In this document: positions 1 through 8,043 of the stretch, piece after piece | Layout: each line of letters starts with the position of its first letter | Numbering within the stretch: the first letter of the stretch is position 1 | Made by a program: the position numbers and the translations under genes | Assembly (NCBI RefSeq): GCF_004014805.1 | Contig: NZ_ATDN01000009.1 | Span: 1 to 64,000 of the forward strand | Direction of reading: 5' to 3' | DNA from: Mycolicibacterium elephantis DSM 44368 | GTDB lineage: Bacteria > Actinomycetota > Actinomycetes > Mycobacteriales > Mycobacteriaceae | Length of the DNA: 64,000 nucleotides | Notes under the pieces: model-generated | The model's input: the letters and a program-made list of their open reading frames with translations, nothing else | Databases searched by the model: none | Told to the model about the DNA's origin: nothing

Positions 1-180
1 GGCGGCAACGGCGGATTCGGCGGCGCCGGAGGGCCGGGCGGCAACGGCGGCGCCGGAACCAGCGAGGGCGGTGGGCTCGGGTTCGGCGGCACGGGCGGCG
101 ACGGCGGCAGCCCCGGCGGCGCGGGCGGTACCGGAGGCACCGGCAGCACCAACAACGGCAACAACGGAAACAACGGATGA
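1..180 (+). CDS. C-terminal end of a glycine-rich PGRS-like protein (partial)
   Basis: Frame 1 is open from the window edge to a TGA at 178-180. The 59 visible residues are almost only Gly, Ala, Asn, Ser and Thr in GGN/GGA/GGT triplets, ending in three NNG units. This resembles the PGRS domain of mycobacterial PE_PGRS surface proteins, but the N-terminal PE domain would lie outside the window, so family membership is inferred. The Asn-Gly tail is unusual for a PGRS end. Function unknown. Confidence 0.6.
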   Translation, partial: GGNGGFGGAGGPGGNGGAGTSEGGGLGFGGTGGDGGSPGGAGGTGGTGSTNNGNNGNNG

Positions 181-251
181 CGCCAGCCCCGGGTCGACGG
201 TCGCCCCCGCCGTCGGCCCGGGGCACCCCGCACGACAGAAGGAGTCAACCG

Positions 252-527
252 ATGAAGAAGTTCATCATCGAGCGCGAGGTCCCGGAAGCCAGTGAGCTCA
301 CGACGGCCGAACTCGCCGAGATGTCAAGGAAATGCAACATCGCCGCGGCGTCGATGGGTGTTCCGTACCGGTGGGTCACCAGCTACGTCACCGGCGACAA
401 GATCTACTGCATCCACGAAGCCGACGACGAGACGGTGGTGCGCGAACACGCGCGGCGGTGCGGCTTCAAAGCCACCACCTTGGCCGTCGTGATCGCGGAG
501 TTCGGGCCGCACACCGCCGAGGTCTAG
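252..527 (+). CDS. DUF4242 family protein (SCO4226-like nickel-binding fold)
   Basis: A 91-residue protein starting MKKFIIEREVPEA. An AGAAGGAG ribosome site about 7 bases before the ATG at 252 decides the start; in-frame codons further upstream run into the Gly-rich gene. Size, the opening beta strand and the central IYCIHEADDE segment match DUF4242, whose Streptomyces member SCO4226 binds nickel as a ferredoxin-like dimer. It follows the PGRS-like gene by 71 bases and its stop overlaps the stop of the convergent ligase gene by 4 bases. Cellular role unknown. Confidence 0.8.
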   Translation: MKKFIIEREVPEASELTTAELAEMSRKCNIAAASMGVPYRWVTSYVTGDKIYCIHEADDETVVREHARRCGFKATTLAVVIAEFGPHTAEV

Positions 528-1999
528 GGCTGGTCCCAGGTGTGCACGGGCTCGTTGCTGTGCATCCGTTCGCAGTACAACCGCAACATCTCGGCCAACG
601 CGTCGGGCCGCGACATCCCGCCCTGCTGCAGCGCCGCCACGGTGGCCACCTGCCATGCCGACCCGTTGCGGCCGGTCTTGGCGCGGCCTTCGATCACGCC
701 GAGGTAGCGGTCCCGCACCTCGCCGGCAACCTCCCAGCGGCGCAGCCCCTCATCGGCCATCGGCAACAGCTGCCGCAGCACCAGTTCGTCGGGGGTCACC
801 TCGCCAAGCCCGGGCCAGTACAGCCGCGCGTCCATGCCCTCGCGCGCGGATTCGATGAAGTTATGTTGTGCCGCAGCAAAACTCATCTTCGTCCACAGCG
901 GGCGGTCCTCTTCGGACAGCGTCCGCAGCGTGCCGTAGTAGAACGCGGCGTTGGCCATCATGTCGACGACGGTCGGCCCGGCGGGCAGCACCCGGTTCTC
1001 CACGCGCAGGTGGGGACGGCCATCAACCACGTCGTACACCGGACGGTTCCAGCGGTAGATGGTGCCGTTGTGCAGCCGCAGCTCGGCCAGCCGCGGGGTG
1101 CGGCCCTGCGCGAGTTCAAAGGCCGGGTCCTCGTCGGTCAGCTCGGGAAGCAGCGACGGAAAGTAGCGCACGTTCTCCTCGAACAGGTCGAAGATCGAGG
1201 TGATCCAGCGCTCGCCGAACCACACCCGCGGCCGCACCCCCTGCGCCTTGAGTTCGTCGGGGCGGGTGTCGGTGGCCTGCGCGAACAGCTCGATGCGGGT
1301 TTCGGCCCACAGGTGATGGCCGAAGAAGTACGGGGAGTTGGCGCCGAGCGCGAGTTGCGGGCCGGCCAACACCTGCGCGGCGTTCCAGTTCTGCGCGAAC
1401 TCGGCCGGTGAGACCTGAAGATGCAGCTGCATGCTGGTGCACGCGGACTCCGGTGCGATCGACTCGGTCTGCAGGCTCAGCCGTTCGGGGCCTGCGATGT
1501 CGATGAGGATGTCCTCGCCGCGGGCGGTGAAGATGGAGTCGTTGAGCGCCTGGTAGCGGGTCGATTCGCTCATCCACCGGCCGGACAGGTGTTCGGGCAT
1601 CAGCGTCGGCAAAATGCCGATCATCACGATGTGCGCGTCGTGGTCGTTGGCCTTACTCTCGGCCGCGTTGAGGCTGGCCCGCACGTCGTTCTCCAGCTCG
1701 AGCGCCGCCCGGCCAGGCAGTGGCCGCGGGGGAACGTTGAATTCGATGTTGTACGCGCCCAATTCGGTTTGGTAGGCGGGGTCGGCGATCGCCTCGAGAA
1801 CCTCCTGGTTGGTCATGGCGGGCTGATACGCGGAGTCGACGAGGTTGCACTCGATCTCCATGCCGGTCAGCGGCCGCTCGAACTCGAAACTGGATTGGTT
1901 GAGCATGGTTTCGAAGACGTCGAGGCACTGCTGCACCTTGCGCCGATACTCACGCCGGTGCGCGTGGCTGAAGTCGGTCTGCTTCACATCTTCGCCCAC
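524..1999 (-). CDS. Glutamate-cysteine ligase family (GCS2-type) protein, Rv3698-like
   Basis: A 491-residue cytosolic protein of the glutamate-cysteine ligase/carboxylate-amine ligase superfamily. Visible family features are the TGMEIECNLVD strand near residue 45, GAYNIEFNVPP, SACTSMQLHLQVSP and LRLHNGTIYRWNRPVYD. Such enzymes join an amino group to glutamate using ATP. Length and neighbourhood (methyltransferase, glpK) match M. tuberculosis Rv3698 rather than egtA, the ergothioneine gamma-glutamylcysteine ligase, so the true substrate is unknown. The next gene upstream on the opposite strand starts 111 bases away, leaving a shared promoter region. Confidence 0.8.
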   Translation of the reverse strand: MGEDVKQTDFSHAHRREYRRKVQQCLDVFETMLNQSSFEFERPLTGMEIECNLVDSAYQPAMTNQEVLEAIADPAYQTELGAYNIEFNVPPRPLPGRAALELENDVRASLNAAESKANDHDAHIVMIGILPTLMPEHLSGRWMSESTRYQALNDSIFTARGEDILIDIAGPERLSLQTESIAPESACTSMQLHLQVSPAEFAQNWNAAQVLAGPQLALGANSPYFFGHHLWAETRIELFAQATDTRPDELKAQGVRPRVWFGERWITSIFDLFEENVRYFPSLLPELTDEDPAFELAQGRTPRLAELRLHNGTIYRWNRPVYDVVDGRPHLRVENRVLPAGPTVVDMMANAAFYYGTLRTLSEEDRPLWTKMSFAAAQHNFIESAREGMDARLYWPGLGEVTPDELVLRQLLPMADEGLRRWEVAGEVRDRYLGVIEGRAKTGRNGSAWQVATVAALQQGGMSRPDALAEMLRLYCERMHSNEPVHTWDQP

Positions 2000-2110
2000 A
2001 CCGCCGATGGTTCAGTGTCGGTGACGCTTGCGCAAGTAAATCGCCCATAATCAGCGCGAACAGGACGTGACCGCCACCCGGCCCTGCGGCCGAGACCGCA
2101 TACTGGGCGG

Positions 2111-3259
2111 GTGAGCAGGCCGGCAACCGACGACCTCGACCAGGGCGGCCTGGAGCAGGTCGCCACCGTCGACCGGGTCGCCTCGCTCACCGGCATAAGG
2201 GCCGTCGCAGCGCTGCTCGTCATGGGCACCCACGCCGCGTACGGCACGGGCACATACAACCGCGGATATGTCGGGCTGGTTTTCGCGCGGATGGAGATCG
2301 GTGTCGCGATCTTCTTTGTGCTGTCGGGCTTTCTGCTGTTCGGCGGGTGGGTGCGCGCGGCCGCCGCGGGCACCCAGCCGCCTTCGGTGAAGCGTTATGC
2401 CCGCAACCGGGTGCGACGCATCATGCCGGCCTATGTGGTCACGGTGCTGATCGCCTACGTCGTCTACGAATTCCGCGAGATCGCACCCAATCCCGGCCAC
2501 ACCTGGCACGGCCTGGCCCGCAACCTCACCCTGACGCAGATCTACAGCGGCAACTACGTGATTGCATACATGCATCAGGGGCTGACCCAGATGTGGAGCC
2601 TGGCCGTCGAGGTGGCGTTCTACGCGGTGCTGCCCGCGCTCGCATACTTGATGCTGGTGGTGCTGTGCCGGCGCCGGTGGCGACCCGGACTGCTGTTGGC
2701 AGCCCTGGCCGCACTGGGCGCGCTGAGCCCGCTGTGGCTGCTGGTGATCCACACCACCGACTGGCTGCCCAACGGAGCGGGCCTGTGGCTGCCGCACTAC
2801 CTGATCTGGTTCGTCGGCGGCATGATCCTTGCGGTGTTGGCGGTCAACGGAGTTCGTTGCTACGCGATGGCGGCGCTGCCGGTGGCCGTGGTCGCCTATC
2901 TGGTGGTGTCCACCCCGATCGCGGGCCGAACCGATGCTCCCGCATTGGATTTGAGCGAAGACATCGCGAAGGTGATGTTCTATGGGGCGATCGCCACCTT
3001 GGTGGTCGCACCGTTGGCGCTCGGCAACCGCGGTTGGTATGCGCGGCTGCTGGGCAGCAGGCCCATGGTGTGGCTCGGTGAAATCTCCTACGAGATCTTC
3101 CTGGTGCATGTCATCGTGATGGAGATCGTGATGGTGTCGGTGTTGCGTTGGCCGGTCTACACCGGTTCGGTGATCGGATTGTTCGCCACGACGCTGGCTT
3201 TCAGCATTCCGGTCGCGTGGCTGTTGCACCGGTTGACCAGGCCCAGGGTTCGCCGGTGA
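2111..3259 (+). CDS. Membrane-bound acyltransferase 3 family protein (OafA/YrhL-like)
   Basis: A 382-residue integral membrane protein with about ten hydrophobic segments. Family marks are FFVLSGFLLFGGW, the basic RYARNRVRRIMPAY loop and SLAVEVAFYAVLP. Acyltransferase-3 proteins move acyl groups onto sugars or lipids at the inner membrane; the substrate cannot be read here. GTG at 2111 is the likely start. From memory it has no counterpart between Rv3698 and Rv3699 in M. tuberculosis, so it may be an insertion, though its base composition does not stand out. Confidence 0.85.
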   Translation: MSRPATDDLDQGGLEQVATVDRVASLTGIRAVAALLVMGTHAAYGTGTYNRGYVGLVFARMEIGVAIFFVLSGFLLFGGWVRAAAAGTQPPSVKRYARNRVRRIMPAYVVTVLIAYVVYEFREIAPNPGHTWHGLARNLTLTQIYSGNYVIAYMHQGLTQMWSLAVEVAFYAVLPALAYLMLVVLCRRRWRPGLLLAALAALGALSPLWLLVIHTTDWLPNGAGLWLPHYLIWFVGGMILAVLAVNGVRCYAMAALPVAVVAYLVVSTPIAGRTDAPALDLSEDIAKVMFYGAIATLVVAPLALGNRGWYARLLGSRPMVWLGEISYEIFLVHVIVMEIVMVSVLRWPVYTGSVIGLFATTLAFSIPVAWLLHRLTRPRVRR

Positions 3260-3295
3260 CCGTTTGAAGGTGCAGCCGCTGGGAACTCACGACCT

Positions 3296-3451
3296 GTGAC
3301 CACCGTGCGACGGGCAGTGCTGACGTTCCTTGCGGGCCACCCGCAGGTGTACGACATCCTGCACGCGGTGGTGGGCATCTACACCGAGCGTCGCGCACGT
3401 CAGCGACGCGCGAGCACCACCTGTGGACTCACCAGCCCGCCGCGCAGCTGA
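3296..3451 (+). CDS. Possible small protein of 51 residues
   Basis: GTG at 3296 opens a frame starting MTTVRRAVLTFLAGHP, with a short amphipathic helix and a basic stretch (ERRARQRR), ending at TGA 3449-3451. The last 52 bases overlap the 3' end of the methyltransferase gene on the other strand. It lies 36 bases after the acyltransferase stop and has no clear ribosome site. It may be a real short gene, a decayed remnant or chance. Confidence 0.25.
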   Translation: MTTVRRAVLTFLAGHPQVYDILHAVVGIYTERRARQRRASTTCGLTSPPRS

Positions 3452-4161
3452 ACCTCGATGGCCGGGTCGGCGTGCGCCGCAAGTGCTCGTAGCGCCGAGG
3501 GGCTGTAGGAGCGCAACGAGCTGATCACCCCGTCGTGCACGAACGGGACCAGCGGCGCGAACGGCAACATCACCGCCAGGCGGGCCAGATGCAGCGGTGA
3601 CGGCGGCCGGGGCAGATCGATGATCAACAGCGTGTCCGCGACCCGGGTGCCTTCGGCGAACGCCCGTGACGCCTGGGGCGGCGTCAGATGGTGAAACGAC
3701 AACGCGAACACCGCCAGATCGAAGTGGCGGTCGGGTGCGTCGATGTCGGTGGCGTCCATCCGCCGTACGGTCACCCGCGGATGCGCGCCGAGGTCACCAG
3801 CGGCGATCGCGGCCACCGACGCCGGGTCCACGTCGGTCACGGTCAGTTCGGCCGTGGGATGCCACTCGAGCAGCTTGCGCGACAACCCGCCGTGCCCGGC
3901 GCCGAGTTCCAGGATCTTCGGATCGGCCACCTCGGCCAGCTCGTCGAGGACCAGATGCGCGAAACGCTCTGTCTCGCCGAAGAATTGCCCCGTCCACTCC
4001 AGGGCCTGGATGACAGCGCGCTTGCGTTCCTGACCGGCGGCGTCGGCGTCGGTGTCGCGGTCGAGGTACTCGAGCCGGTCGGTCTGCAGCAACCGGTCCA
4101 CGCAGGACGCGTCCGGGCCGCCGCGGGGCATGCGCGCGATGTCGGCGACTGAACGGGTCAT
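3400..4161 (-). CDS. Class I SAM-dependent methyltransferase, Rv3699-like
   Basis: A 253-residue cytosolic methyltransferase. Motif I reads ILELGAGHGGLSRKLLE, followed by the acidic LTVTDVDPAS strand and the LAVFALSFHHL motif IV region, so it binds S-adenosylmethionine; the acceptor is unknown. MTRSVADIARMP at 4161 is preferred over an ATG three codons upstream, because the mycobacterial family begins this way as I recall it. glpK is divergent, with 54 bases between the starts. Confidence 0.85.
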   Translation of the reverse strand: MTRSVADIARMPRGGPDASCVDRLLQTDRLEYLDRDTDADAAGQERKRAVIQALEWTGQFFGETERFAHLVLDELAEVADPKILELGAGHGGLSRKLLEWHPTAELTVTDVDPASVAAIAAGDLGAHPRVTVRRMDATDIDAPDRHFDLAVFALSFHHLTPPQASRAFAEGTRVADTLLIIDLPRPPSPLHLARLAVMLPFAPLVPFVHDGVISSLRSYSPSALRALAAHADPAIEVQLRGGLVSPQVVLARR

Positions 4162-4215
4162 GTAGACCATGATGGACGATTGCGACCGCCCTCAACCAGG
4201 TGAAGTGACAGGAGC

Positions 4216-5739
4216 ATGACATTGGCCGAGTTCGTCGCCGCGATCGACCAGGGCACCACCAGCACCCGCTGCATGATCTTCGACCACGGTGGCGCCGAGA
4301 TCGGCCGCCATCAGCTCGAGCACGAGCAGATCCTGCCGAAGGCCGGCTGGGTCGAGCACAACCCGGTCGAAATCTGGGAGCGCACGGCGGCGGCGATCCA
4401 GTCGGCGCTGAACAACACCGATCTGTCGGCAGGCGACCTGGCCGCGCTGGGCATCACCAACCAGCGCGAGACGACACTGGTGTGGAATCGGCGAACCGGA
4501 CGACCGTATTACAACGCGATCGTGTGGCAGGACACCCGCACCGACCGCATCGCCTCGGCCTTGGAGCGCGACGGCCGCGGTGACGTGATCCGCCGCAAGG
4601 CGGGTCTGCCGCCCGCCACGTATTTCTCCGGCGGCAAGCTGCAGTGGATCCTCGACAACGTCGACGGGGTGCGCCGCGACGCCGAGAACGGCGACGCGAT
4701 CTTCGGCACCGCGGACACCTGGGTGCTGTGGAACTTCACGGGCGGAACCCGCGGCGGGGTGCACGTCACCGATGTGACGAACGCCAGCCGCACGATGTTG
4801 ATGAACCTGGAGACGCTCGACTGGGACGACGAACTGTTGTCGTTCTTCGGGATTCCGCGCCAGATGCTGCCGGAGATCCGGCCGTCGTCGTACCCGGCGG
4901 CCTTCGGAACCACCCGCGACGACGGGCCGGTCGCGGGTGAGGTGCCGTTGACCGGGATTCTCGGCGATCAACAGGCCGCGATGGTCGGCCAGGTGTGTCT
5001 GTCCGCCGGCGAGGCCAAGAACACCTACGGCACAGGTAATTTCCTGCTGCTCAACACTGGCGAGAAGATCGTGCGCTCCGAGAACGGGCTGCTGACCACG
5101 CTCTGCTACCAGTTCGGTGACACCAAACCCGTGTATGCCCTAGAGGGTTCGATCGCGGTCACCGGATCGGCGGTGCAGTGGCTGCGTGACCAGCTCGGCA
5201 TCATCCCCGACGCCGCGCACAGCGAGGCGCTGGCGCGGGAGGTCGCCGACAACGGCGGCGTGTATTTCGTGCCGGCTTTCTCCGGGCTGTTCGCACCGTA
5301 CTGGCGCTCGGATGCCCGCGGCGCGATCGTCGGGCTGTCGCGGTACAACACCAACGCGCACCTGGCCCGCGCGACGCTGGAGGCGATCTGCTATCAGAGT
5401 CGTGACGTCGTCGACGCGATGGAAGCCGACTCCGGGGTGCACATGGAGGTGCTCAAGGTCGACGGCGGCATCACCGCCAACGATCTGTGCATGCAGATCC
5501 AGGCCGACGTGCTCGGGGTCGACGTCGTCAAGCCCGTCGTCGCCGAGACCACGGCGCTGGGCGCGGCCTACGCGGCCGGGTTGGCCGTCGGGTTCTGGGA
5601 GAACGCCGACGACCTGCGGGCCAACTGGCAGGAGGGCAAGCGCTGGACGCCCCAGTGGAGCGAGGAACAGCGCGCCGAGGGCTACGCCGGTTGGCAGAAG
5701 GCGGTGCAGCGCACGCTGGACTGGGTCGACGTCGAGTAG
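4216..5739 (+). CDS. glpK: Glycerol kinase
   Basis: A 507-residue FGGY-family kinase that phosphorylates glycerol to glycerol 3-phosphate with ATP. The N-terminal [12 protein letters not shown] phosphate-binding loop, NQRETT, WQDTRT and [13 protein letters not shown] motifs and full length (about 500) support the call. An AGGAG-like site precedes ATG 4216. No glpF or glpD is adjacent, so glycerol probably enters by diffusion or through genes elsewhere. The bagAB pair, whose M. tuberculosis counterparts are linked to glycerol toxicity, is also in this window. Confidence 0.97.
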   Translation: MTLAEFVAAIDQGTTSTRCMIFDHGGAEIGRHQLEHEQILPKAGWVEHNPVEIWERTAAAIQSALNNTDLSAGDLAALGITNQRETTLVWNRRTGRPYYNAIVWQDTRTDRIASALERDGRGDVIRRKAGLPPATYFSGGKLQWILDNVDGVRRDAENGDAIFGTADTWVLWNFTGGTRGGVHVTDVTNASRTMLMNLETLDWDDELLSFFGIPRQMLPEIRPSSYPAAFGTTRDDGPVAGEVPLTGILGDQQAAMVGQVCLSAGEAKNTYGTGNFLLLNTGEKIVRSENGLLTTLCYQFGDTKPVYALEGSIAVTGSAVQWLRDQLGIIPDAAHSEALAREVADNGGVYFVPAFSGLFAPYWRSDARGAIVGLSRYNTNAHLARATLEAICYQSRDVVDAMEADSGVHMEVLKVDGGITANDLCMQIQADVLGVDVVKPVVAETTALGAAYAAGLAVGFWENADDLRANWQEGKRWTPQWSEEQRAEGYAGWQKAVQRTLDWVDVE

Positions 5740-5753
5740 CGATTTGTGTGCGT

Positions 5754-6626
5754 TCAGGCGGCGGCGTCGAGTTCGCGTTTGGTTTCGTCGTCGAGTTCGA
5801 TGTCGGCGACGGCGGTGTTCTCCTCGAGGTGACTCACCGACGACGTGCCCGGGATCAGCAGCACGTTCGGGGCGAGCGACAGCGTCCACGCCAACGCGAC
5901 CTGCGCGGGCGTGCGACCAAGCCGCTCGGCCTCGCGCCTGACGGCCGGATGCCCGAGCACCGGGTTGTCGGGCACGAACGCCGAGCCGAGCGGAAAGAAC
6001 GGGACGAACGCGATGCCGTGCTCGATGCAGGCGTCGAGCACCGGCTGCGATGACCGGTCGACGAGGTGGTAGGCGTTCTGCACACAGACGATCTCGGTGC
6101 GGTCCAACGCGATTCGCAGGTGCTCGGCGCTGACGCTCGACAACCCGATGCCGCCGATGAGGCCCTCGTCGCGGGCGGCGATCATCGCGGTGAGCTGACG
6201 GTCGAACAGGTCGCGGTCCACAGGCGGCGCCGCGGCGGGGTCGCCGGAGTGCAGGCGCAGATTGACCGCCGCCAGCCGGTCGGTGTCGAGCGTGCGCAGG
6301 TTCTCCTCGATGCTCGCCCGCAGGTCGTCGGGTTCCTGCGCGGGCAGCCAGGCGCCGGCCTCGTCGCGTCGGGCCCCGACCTTGCTGACCAGCGCGAGGC
6401 CGTCCGGATACAGGTGCAGCGCCTCACGAATCAACTCGTTGGCGACGTTGGGTCCATAGAACTGCGCGGTGTCGATGTGGTTGATGCCCAGCTCGATGGC
6501 CCGGCGCAGCACCGCGATCGCCGTGTCGTGGTCGCGGGGCGGGCCCAGCACCCCCGGCCCCGGCAGCTGCATGGCGCCGAAGCCGACGCGTCCGACATGA
6601 AATGAGCCCAGCGGAAAGGTCTGCAT
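5754..6626 (-). CDS. Aldo/keto reductase
   Basis: A 290-residue TIM-barrel NADPH-dependent oxidoreductase. It shows the N-terminal GFGAMQLPGPG strand, GINHIDTAQFYGPN (catalytic Asp and Tyr), LVSKVG (catalytic Lys) and a C-terminal VLLIPGTSSVSHLEEN cofactor loop. Its gene ends 15 bases from the convergent glpK stop. The substrate is unknown. The start at 6626 matches the family N-terminus. Confidence 0.9.
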   Translation of the reverse strand: MQTFPLGSFHVGRVGFGAMQLPGPGVLGPPRDHDTAIAVLRRAIELGINHIDTAQFYGPNVANELIREALHLYPDGLALVSKVGARRDEAGAWLPAQEPDDLRASIEENLRTLDTDRLAAVNLRLHSGDPAAAPPVDRDLFDRQLTAMIAARDEGLIGGIGLSSVSAEHLRIALDRTEIVCVQNAYHLVDRSSQPVLDACIEHGIAFVPFFPLGSAFVPDNPVLGHPAVRREAERLGRTPAQVALAWTLSLAPNVLLIPGTSSVSHLEENTAVADIELDDETKRELDAAA

Positions 6627-6663
6627 GGTTCATACGTACACCGCTCCCGCCGGGCTTATTCCA

Positions 6664-7347
6664 CTATTCCGACTCGCCGAGGATCCCGTAGATCTGGCGG
6701 CGGGCATTGTTGACGATGTCGAGAATGCGTTGCCGCTGTTCCTCGTCGGCGGCGAAGGCCGACTGCGCGACGGCGCCCATCAACTGCGTCACCGCGTTGT
6801 GCAAGTCGACGTGGCCGGGTTCGATGCCGTCGGCGATCGCCTCCCACGGGGGAGTCTCCACCTTCTCGGCGGCGGCGCGCCCCTCTTCGGTCAGCTCGAA
6901 AAGCTTTCTGCTGCCGTCTGATTCGGATGCGGTGATCAGGCCTTCGTCGACGAGCAGCTGCAGCGTGGGATACACCGACCCGGGGCTCGGCCGCCACAGG
7001 TTCTGACTGCGCTCGGCGATCTCCTGGATCATTTCGTAGCCGTGCATCGGCCGCTCGACGAGCAACTTGAGGATGGCGGCGCGGACGTCGCCGCGGCGGC
7101 CACGGCCGCGTCCGCCGCGGCGACCGCCACGCGGGCCCGGACCGAAACCGAACCCGAACGCCGGGCCGCGCCACCCGGGACCGAAGCCGGGAGGGCCCTG
7201 GAAGCCGGGGCCGTCGTGCTGGCGGACATGCTCTCGCAGATGGTCGCGGAAATCGCGGCGGCCCTGACGGCGCAACTGATGAAGGGCTCGCCAGTCGCCG
7301 GCGCCGAACCCGAAACCCCCGGGCGGGGAGGCAAATGGAGTGGACAT
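6664..7347 (-). CDS. PadR-family transcriptional regulator with Gly/Arg-rich N-terminal extension
   Basis: A 227-residue protein. Residues 1-90 form a low-complexity GFGPGP/GGRRGGRGRG region, followed by a PadR winged helix (ILKLLVERPMHGYEMIQ, RPSPGSVYPTLQLLVDEG, LFELTEEGR) and a C-terminal dimerisation helix. Start ATG 7347 is chosen because frames further upstream run into the neighbouring padR gene. A 10-bp inverted repeat lies just before it, fitting self-control. Many actinobacterial PadR proteins have such extensions; the signal sensed is unknown. Confidence 0.9.
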   Translation of the reverse strand: MSTPFASPPGGFGFGAGDWRALHQLRRQGRRDFRDHLREHVRQHDGPGFQGPPGFGPGWRGPAFGFGFGPGPRGGRRGGRGRGRRGDVRAAILKLLVERPMHGYEMIQEIAERSQNLWRPSPGSVYPTLQLLVDEGLITASESDGSRKLFELTEEGRAAAEKVETPPWEAIADGIEPGHVDLHNAVTQLMGAVAQSAFAADEEQRQRILDIVNNARRQIYGILGESE

Positions 7348-7387
7348 TGGGCGCTCCTTGGTCTGTGGTGTGCGGACGCACCGAGAC

Positions 7388-7418
7388 GTTCTCGATACGT
7401 TGACGATATATCGAGAAC
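7388..7418 (-). promoter_or_regulatory. Candidate PadR operator (10-bp inverted repeat)
   Basis: Perfect arms GTTCTCGATA (7388-7397) and TATCGAGAAC (7409-7418) with an 11-base spacer, 41 bases before the PadR start at 7347. A second nested palindrome, CGATATATCG, spans 7404-7413. The AT-rich symmetric core in GC-rich DNA suggests a repressor site; which of the two PadR proteins binds is not known. Confidence 0.6.
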
Positions 7419-7435
7419 TATCGGTGATGCAACGC

Positions 7436-7966
7436 TTAGTTGCGGCGTCCGCGGCGATCCATGGCTTCGATGACCGATTGCGCCCATTGGGTGTGCATCT
7501 CGTTGGAGCGCAAACCGAAGTCCAGGGCCGCGTGCGCGAAAAACGACCCCTCGTCGTCGGTCCACTCGACGGAGTCGCGCAACTCTTCAAGCCGCTTGCG
7601 CTCGGCGGCGCCGTGCTCGGCCATCGCGGCCAACTGCTCACGGGCCTGGTCAGGCGGGATCTCGCCGAGCAGAAACACCCGCAACAGGGCTGCGCTGCGA
7701 AACGGCGGATCCTCCTGCGGATTGGCCACCCACCGGCGCAACTCCTCGCGGCCGGCATCGGTGATGCGGTACTCCTTGCGCCCACGCGCGCCGATGTTCG
7801 ACACCTCGATCAGCCCGCCGGCCGCGAGCTTGTTGAGCTCGCCATAGAGCTGGCTCTGGGTGGCCGGCCACACGTTGGCCATCGACTCCTCGAAACGTCG
7901 AAGCAGGTCATATCCACTGCCCGGCTGCTGAGCGAGCAGTCCAAGCGCCGCGATGCGAAGGCTCAC
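7436..7966 (-). CDS. PadR-family transcriptional regulator
   Basis: A 176-residue PadR protein with an N-terminal winged helix (IAALGLLAQQPGSGYDLLR, ATQSQLYGELNKLAAGG, GRKEYRITDAGREELRRW) and a long C-terminal four-helix region typical of the PadR_4 subtype. It is transcribed away from the carotenoid oxygenase gene, with 77 bases between starts carrying two copies of a 10-bp palindrome, so it is the likely regulator of that gene and itself. It lies 88 bases upstream of the second padR gene. Confidence 0.9.
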   Translation of the reverse strand: MSLRIAALGLLAQQPGSGYDLLRRFEESMANVWPATQSQLYGELNKLAAGGLIEVSNIGARGRKEYRITDAGREELRRWVANPQEDPPFRSAALLRVFLLGEIPPDQAREQLAAMAEHGAAERKRLEELRDSVEWTDDEGSFFAHAALDFGLRSNEMHTQWAQSVIEAMDRRGRRN

Positions 7967-7988
7967 GCCGCAATATTACCTCCAGTAT

Positions 7989-8012
7989 TGACATGTCATA
8001 AGTGACATGTCA
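7989..8012. promoter_or_regulatory. Tandem palindromic operator between padR and the carotenoid oxygenase gene
   Basis: TGACATGTCA, a perfect 10-bp palindrome, occurs at 7989-7998 and again at 8003-8012, centre to centre 14 bp. The pair lies between the divergent starts (7966 minus, 8044 plus). Placement and symmetry fit binding by the adjacent PadR protein. Confidence 0.65.
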
Positions 8013-8043
8013 GTGTGGTCCCGTCGCGCGTTAGGAGATGCAG

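Noticed and set aside
524..1999. Identification as egtA (ergothioneine pathway)
   Set aside because: Length and neighbours fit Rv3698; the egtB-E genes are not present in the window.
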